From assembly GCA_963724065.1 (NCBI GenBank), contig CAVRTB010000006.1, positions 310,001 through 374,000 on the forward strand: a stretch of 64,000 nucleotides of DNA, in the 5' to 3' direction. Below the pieces are notes generated by a model. That model did not search any database and was not told the DNA's origin. It saw only the letters and a list, made by a program, of their open reading frames with translations. Shown one piece after another: positions 60,170 through 64,000 of the stretch (the first letter of the stretch is position 1; every line of letters begins with the position of its first letter). The DNA is from DASRIA01 sp963724065. Its GTDB lineage: Bacteria; Actinomycetota; Thermoleophilia; Solirubrobacterales; JBBDJG01. The position numbers were made by a program, and so were the translations under genes.

Positions 60170-61942
60170 TTACGGCACGAAGACTCCCTGGGTCGCGAAC
60201 AGCGTGTTCGGCGTGGTGGAGGCCTGGCCGTCGGCGCCGCCGTCGAACACCTGAACCTGCCCGAGCTGCCAGATCGCGCGCATTCCCTCCTTGATCACGC
60301 CGGGAGTGACCGCGTCCGCCGAGGTCACGACGGAGCAGGTCGCCCCGACCGCGGTGTCGGCCGTCGCCGCGCACGGCACCGTCCATGCGAACGTCCCGTC
60401 CTGCACGCTCGCGGCCGGTGAGCCGCCCGCCGGGGGCGCGTTGTCACGGTCGGTGATCCTGAGGGCCGCGCTTGCCTGGAGCTGGCCGGTGTAGTCGGCG
60501 AGGTCGCTGCGCCGCCGCACGTCGGTCAGCTCGACGCGCAGGGTAACGTCGGCCTCGTCGGCCGGGGTGCCGGGGTCGCCCACCACCGTGCCGAAGCGCA
60601 CGTGGCCCTCCGAGTTGGCGGTCCTGGAGTTCGCGTCGGGGGTCCCGACCGTCAGTTGCGCCGACTGCTGGGCGGGCGGGTTGCACGACCCGAAGGCGAG
60701 CGCCGGCCCGTGGGTGCGGTTGGGCGAGGCGCACGGCGCGTAAGCGGGCACGAGCGCGACGCGGATCGGCGTGGCGCCCCTCGGCCGGGGGTAGTTGGGC
60801 ACGAGCCTGCGCACCTGTCCCGAGTTGATCGCGACCCAGTAGAGCGCCTCGTCGGGGCCGCTCTCGATGTCGACCGGGCCGCCCGCGTTGGTCACGAGAT
60901 CGACCGGCGTGCCGATGTCGTCGCGCGCTGCGTTGGGCGCCGCGGCCCAGAGCTTGCTCGACGTGTAGTCGCCGAAGACGTAGTAGCCCCCGATCAGGCC
61001 GAAGCTGCGCGAGACGAAGGCGCCGCCGGTCACGGAGCGCCCGGAGACACCCGCGCCCGTGCGCGGGTACTCGTATACGGGGTCGACGTCACCGGGCTGC
61101 TGGCAACCGGCCGGCAACGTGCCCTCGCACCGCGGCCACGCGTAGTTGCCCGCCGCTTGCACCACGTCGATCTCCTCGACCGTGCTCTGGCCGACGTCAC
61201 CGACCCAGAGGCGGCCGGTCTGGAAGTCGAAGCCCATCCGGAACGGGTTGCGGAACCCGAGCGCGTAGACCTCCGGCCGCTTGCCCGGCTGGCCGATGAA
61301 CGGGTTCCCCGCAGCCGGGCTCCCATCCAGCTCGAGGCGCAGGATCTTGCCCTCGAGCGCATTCGGGTCCTGCGAATAGGGGTTGGTCGACTGCCCCGGT
61401 GCGCCCCCGTCGCCGATGCCGGTGTCCCCGACCGAGACCCACAGCTTGTCGTCGGGGCCGATGCGCAGCGTGCCGCCGTCGTGATTCCCGCCGTCGGTGC
61501 GGATGCCGGTGAGCAGCTCGGTGAGCGAGCCCGCGACGACCGTGTTGCCGGACATCGTGACGCGCACGACCTGATTGAAGCGCCCGGTCGCGCTCGCGCA
61601 CCCGCCCGCGGCCGGCTTGGTGCGGTACAGGTACACGAAGCCGTTCGAGCTGAAGCCCGGGTCGGGCGCGATGCCGAGCAGTCCCATTTCCGAGTCGGTG
61701 CATACCGGGATCGTGGTGAGCGTCGACGTCGCGCCGCCCTGCACGAGCTTGAGGGCGCCCGCCTTCTCGGTCACGAGCATCCGCCCGCCTGGGAGGAACG
61801 CCACTGCGGTGGGCGAGGTGAGCCCGCTCGCGACCACCTGCTCGCTGTAGGAGTCGTTCGCGGGCGTCGCGCCGGCGACCGGCGCCGAAAGCGCCAGCAT
61901 CACGATGGCGGCGGCAGCCGCGTATCTCCCCCGTGCACCCAC
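60170..61942 (-). CDS. secreted PQQ-type sugar dehydrogenase (GSDH) propeller with recurrent C-terminal domain
   Basis: A 590-residue exported protein. Signal peptide ends PVAGA. Residues ~30-380 form the six-blade soluble glucose/sorbosone dehydrogenase propeller: GLTSPTAVAFLPGGRMLVTEKAG, MGLLGIAPDPGF, GGNHDGGTLRIGPDDKLWVSVGD, YALGFRNPFRMGFD, LWVGDVGQSTVEEIDV. PQQ-binding His and Arg positions appear present in GNHDGG and FRNPFR. The last ~208 residues are the recurrent domain (YPRPRGATP, SPNRTHGPALAFGSCNPP, QLGQVQVFDGGADG, QGVFVP). GTG 61942 is preceded by AAAGGGGGAAT. Confidence 0.87.
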   Translation of the reverse strand: MGARGRYAAAAAIVMLALSAPVAGATPANDSYSEQVVASGLTSPTAVAFLPGGRMLVTEKAGALKLVQGGATSTLTTIPVCTDSEMGLLGIAPDPGFSSNGFVYLYRTKPAAGGCASATGRFNQVVRVTMSGNTVVAGSLTELLTGIRTDGGNHDGGTLRIGPDDKLWVSVGDTGIGDGGAPGQSTNPYSQDPNALEGKILRLELDGSPAAGNPFIGQPGKRPEVYALGFRNPFRMGFDFQTGRLWVGDVGQSTVEEIDVVQAAGNYAWPRCEGTLPAGCQQPGDVDPVYEYPRTGAGVSGRSVTGGAFVSRSFGLIGGYYVFGDYTSSKLWAAAPNAARDDIGTPVDLVTNAGGPVDIESGPDEALYWVAINSGQVRRLVPNYPRPRGATPIRVALVPAYAPCASPNRTHGPALAFGSCNPPAQQSAQLTVGTPDANSRTANSEGHVRFGTVVGDPGTPADEADVTLRVELTDVRRRSDLADYTGQLQASAALRITDRDNAPPAGGSPAASVQDGTFAWTVPCAATADTAVGATCSVVTSADAVTPGVIKEGMRAIWQLGQVQVFDGGADGQASTTPNTLFATQGVFVP

Positions 61943-62028
61943 TCCATTCCCCCTTTACCCGCTTAACGCTGCGTCAATCCCGGGCTCCCGCGCCAGTGTA
62001 GGGGCGTAGGCAGGGATACGAGCCGGTC

Positions 62029-62865
62029 TCAGACCCCGGCGATCCGCTCGGCCGCCGCGTACACGTTGAACCCGCCGTCGCGCAGGAACCCGACGAGCGT
62101 CATGCCGGACTCCCGCGCGAGGTCCACGGCGAGGCTCGAGGGCGCCGAGACCGCTGTCAGCACGGTGACGCCCGCGACGAGCGCCTTCTGCGTGATCTCG
62201 AACGATGCCCGCCCCGAGACGAGCATCACGTGGCGCGCGAGCGGCAGGCCGTGGTCGATCGCCGCGCGGCCGACCAGCTTGTCGACAGCGTTGTGGCGCC
62301 CGACGTCCTCGCGCAGCGCGAGGAGGCCGTCCGCCGGATCGAACAGCCCGGCGGCGTGCAGGCCGCCCGTGCGCGCGAAGGCGCGCTGGCGCTCGCGCAG
62401 GGCGCCCGGCAGGGAGAGCAGCCAGCCCGCCTCGACCCGCGGCCCCGCGGCGAGCGGCGCGGCCGCGACGCGCACGGCCTCGATGCTCTCCTTGCCACAG
62501 ATCCCGCACGAGGACGTCGCGTAGAAGCGGCGCTGCCAGCCTTGCGTGGCGTCCGCGCCGGCGCGCAAGCGCACGTCCACGACCCCGCCGTCGCCGCCGG
62601 GCGCGCGGCACTCGGAGATCCGCTCGACGTCGTCCACGGCGATGATCGCCTCGCCGAGCAGGAACCCGAGCGCCAGCTCGGCGTCCTCGCCGGGCGCCGG
62701 CGTGCGCATCGTGACCGCGACGCGCTCGCCGTCGAGCCGGATTTCGAGGGGCTCCTCCGCCGCGACGGCGTCGGAGGTACGGCGCGCCTGCCCGTCGCGC
62801 ACGTGGATCACCGGCATCCGCTCGACCGGCCGCCCGCCGCGTACGCGATCGCCCGTGAGCGTCAC
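62029..62865 (-). CDS. fdhD: formate dehydrogenase accessory sulfurtransferase FdhD
   Basis: A 278-residue protein that passes sulfur from a cysteine desulfurase to the molybdenum/tungsten cofactor of formate dehydrogenase. AAEEPLEIRLDG, MRTPAPGEDAELALGFL, the Cys loop SSCGICGKESIE, FARTGGLHAAGLFD, REDVGRHNAVDKLVG and VSGRASFEITQKAL cover the whole family pattern. GTG 62865 overlaps the stop of the NrfD-like gene (GTGA). Confidence 0.94.
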   Translation of the reverse strand: MTLTGDRVRGGRPVERMPVIHVRDGQARRTSDAVAAEEPLEIRLDGERVAVTMRTPAPGEDAELALGFLLGEAIIAVDDVERISECRAPGGDGGVVDVRLRAGADATQGWQRRFYATSSCGICGKESIEAVRVAAAPLAAGPRVEAGWLLSLPGALRERQRAFARTGGLHAAGLFDPADGLLALREDVGRHNAVDKLVGRAAIDHGLPLARHVMLVSGRASFEITQKALVAGVTVLTAVSAPSSLAVDLARESGMTLVGFLRDGGFNVYAAAERIAGV

Positions 62866-63767
62866 GTCCGCGCCTCGCTGCGCGCGCGCTGCGGGCCGAC
62901 GGTGAACGCCGGGTCGAGGGCGGAGTCGAAACCCGCCCTGAACACCGACCAGCGCTCGGCGGCGGCGCCCGCGAGGATCGCCAGTCCGCCCGCCGTCACC
63001 GCGGCGCGGCTGCGGCGCGCGCCGGCGATCACCCCCGCGCCGGTCAGCATCGACACCCGCGCCAGCCGGGCGTAGCGGCCGGCGTCGCCGCGGTGATAGG
63101 GCGCGGCGAGCGCACCGAGGCGCCGCTCCATCCGCACCGAGACGACCTGCGCGCCGAGCGCGCCGATCACGGCGAGGCGCCGCGCGGGGCCGGCGTCGCG
63201 CGCCGGCGTGGCGATCGCGACCGCGGCGCCCGCGCTCGCCGCCGCGCTCGACGCGAACAGGAAGGGCAGCTCGTGACGCGCCTCGCGCCACACCGGGACG
63301 GCGGTGTTCGCGATCAGCACCGCCGTGTAGGTCGCCATCGGCAGGCCGCTGACCCCCGCGCCCACGCGCGCCGCCGCGCCCGCGCGCGGCATCACGCCGA
63401 GCACGCGCGACGCGGTCGCGAGGCCGTTGGTCGCGCCGGACACCACGACCACCCACGACCCGACGCTCATCGGCGAGGTGACCCTGAGGACGCGCAGCAT
63501 GTTGAGGAACCGCTCCGGTCGCCCGAGGTCGGTGATCAGCAGGACGGGGCTGGCCGTGCCCGCGAGCATCGCGACCGCAGACGCGCGCCGCGCGAGGCGC
63601 TCGTGGCCCGCGATCTCGGCGAGCAAGGCGAAGGCCGAAGCGGCGCCGGTCACCCCGCCGGTGAAGAAGTACCAGGGGACCTGCGGCTTCCACACGGGCG
63701 GCTTGATCACCGGGCGCCCGTAGTAGGAGCGCGGCTCCGCGCGCTCGACCATGCGCAGCTCCTTCAC
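62862..63767 (-). CDS. NrfD/polysulfide-reductase-like membrane subunit
   Basis: A 301-residue membrane protein with about eight TM helices. The N-terminus SYYGRPVIKPPVWKPQVPWYFFTGGVTGA and the following LITDLGRPERFLNMLRVLRVTSPMSVGSW are characteristic of NrfD-type quinone-interacting subunits. With the Fe-S subunit upstream and fdhD downstream it is best read as the membrane anchor of a formate dehydrogenase. GTG 63767 overlaps the upstream stop; ATG further in is an alternative start. Confidence 0.87.
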   Translation of the reverse strand: MKELRMVERAEPRSYYGRPVIKPPVWKPQVPWYFFTGGVTGAASAFALLAEIAGHERLARRASAVAMLAGTASPVLLITDLGRPERFLNMLRVLRVTSPMSVGSWVVVVSGATNGLATASRVLGVMPRAGAAARVGAGVSGLPMATYTAVLIANTAVPVWREARHELPFLFASSAAASAGAAVAIATPARDAGPARRLAVIGALGAQVVSVRMERRLGALAAPYHRGDAGRYARLARVSMLTGAGVIAGARRSRAAVTAGGLAILAGAAAERWSVFRAGFDSALDPAFTVGPQRARSEART

Positions 63768-64000
63768 CGGCGCCCCCCGATCAGCGAGGCCGCGATGCCC
63801 GCGACCAGCGCGCCCGCGGCAAGGCCGGCCGAGCGCCAGATCGCGGGCAGGTCGCGCGTCGTGACGACGGGGTCGGGCGGCAGGCCGTACACCTCGGGGT
63901 CGTCGGTGAGCAGGAAGAACGCTCCCGCGCCGCCGACTCCGTCACCCGGGTCGTCTCCGTAGAGCCGGGCGCGGTCTTCCCCCGAGACCCGCACGCGCTC
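63764..64000 (-). CDS. iron-sulfur (4Fe-4S) subunit of formate dehydrogenase, C-terminal fragment
   Basis: Only the last 78 codons are in the window; the Fe-S cluster cysteines lie beyond the right edge. The visible part reads RLYGDDPGDGVGGAGAFFLLTDDPEVYGLPPDP, as at the end of FDH beta subunits of the HybA/FdoH type, followed by a C-terminal TM helix (IWRSAGLAAGALVAGIAASLIGG). Assignment relies on this tail and on the neighbours. Confidence 0.75.
   Translation of the reverse strand, partial: ERVRVSGEDRARLYGDDPGDGVGGAGAFFLLTDDPEVYGLPPDPVVTTRDLPAIWRSAGLAAGALVAGIAASLIGGRR

Overview
The window is a high-GC (roughly 70 %), gene-dense, Gram-positive actinobacterial chromosome segment. Class E sortase with an LAxTG substrate, LpqY/SugABC-like sugar uptake, 2-phosphoglycerate kinase plus cyclic 2,3-diphosphoglycerate synthetase, many secreted repeat proteins, and many GTG starts with ATGA/GTGA overlaps together suggest the class Thermoleophilia (Solirubrobacterales-like). 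That placement is an inference, because no rRNA is present. I see no transposase, integrase, CRISPR array or prophage.

Layout. 1-4.3 kb: truncated MMPL exporter, LASTG surface protein with its class E sortase, CAP-domain secreted protein, GST-like protein. 4.3-4.5 kb: tRNA-Gly(TCC) and tRNA-Pro(GGG). 4.6-7.9 kb: a possible small ORF, a secreted protein made only of a domain that recurs three more times in the window, a TetR-like remnant, a MEDS/HATPase regulator and a secreted beta-helix. 7.9-17.5 kb (minus): a seven-gene envelope-glycan cluster (two FemAB paralogs, a glycosidase-GT2 fusion, ABC exporter, APH-type kinase, YdjC-type deacetylase, glycosyltransferase), mostly joined by 4-bp overlaps. 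17.6-23.3 kb (plus): GH13 glucosidase and a complete alpha-glucoside/trehalose-type ABC importer. 23.3-29.2 kb: ParB-like protein, two-PAS membrane sensor, FG-GAP secreted protein, orphan membrane protein; then tRNA-Leu(CAG) and tRNA-Glu(CTC).

30.4-37.9 kb holds the most interesting system: a cobalamin riboswitch followed by five overlapping genes, namely two secreted proteins with DUF4430 (transcobalamin-C-like) domains, an ECF T component, a fused double ATPase, and an S component fused to an extracellular alpha/alpha-barrel-type repeat domain. The parts resemble a eukaryotic transcobalamin split between genes and wired to an ECF vitamin importer.

38-50.6 kb: GlpD, then two tandem copies of a secreted gene pair (beta-propeller/PKD protein plus TolB-propeller protein). 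In one copy the TolB protein has grown to about 1990 residues by insertion of 15 tandem ~98-residue repeats, including a 974-bp block duplicated with a single mismatch. 50.7-56.9 kb: DHPS-like protein, phosphoesterase, cyclic 2,3-diphosphoglycerate synthetase, 2-phosphoglycerate kinase, transaldolase and a Rho-like protein that has lost its P-loop lysine and catalytic glutamate. 57-64 kb: DUF192, phosphopantetheinyl transferase, SnoaL-like and saccharopine-dehydrogenase-like genes, a sugar-dehydrogenase propeller carrying the recurrent C-terminal domain, and a formate dehydrogenase maturation/membrane-subunit cluster (FdhD, NrfD-like, partial Fe-S subunit) running off the right edge.
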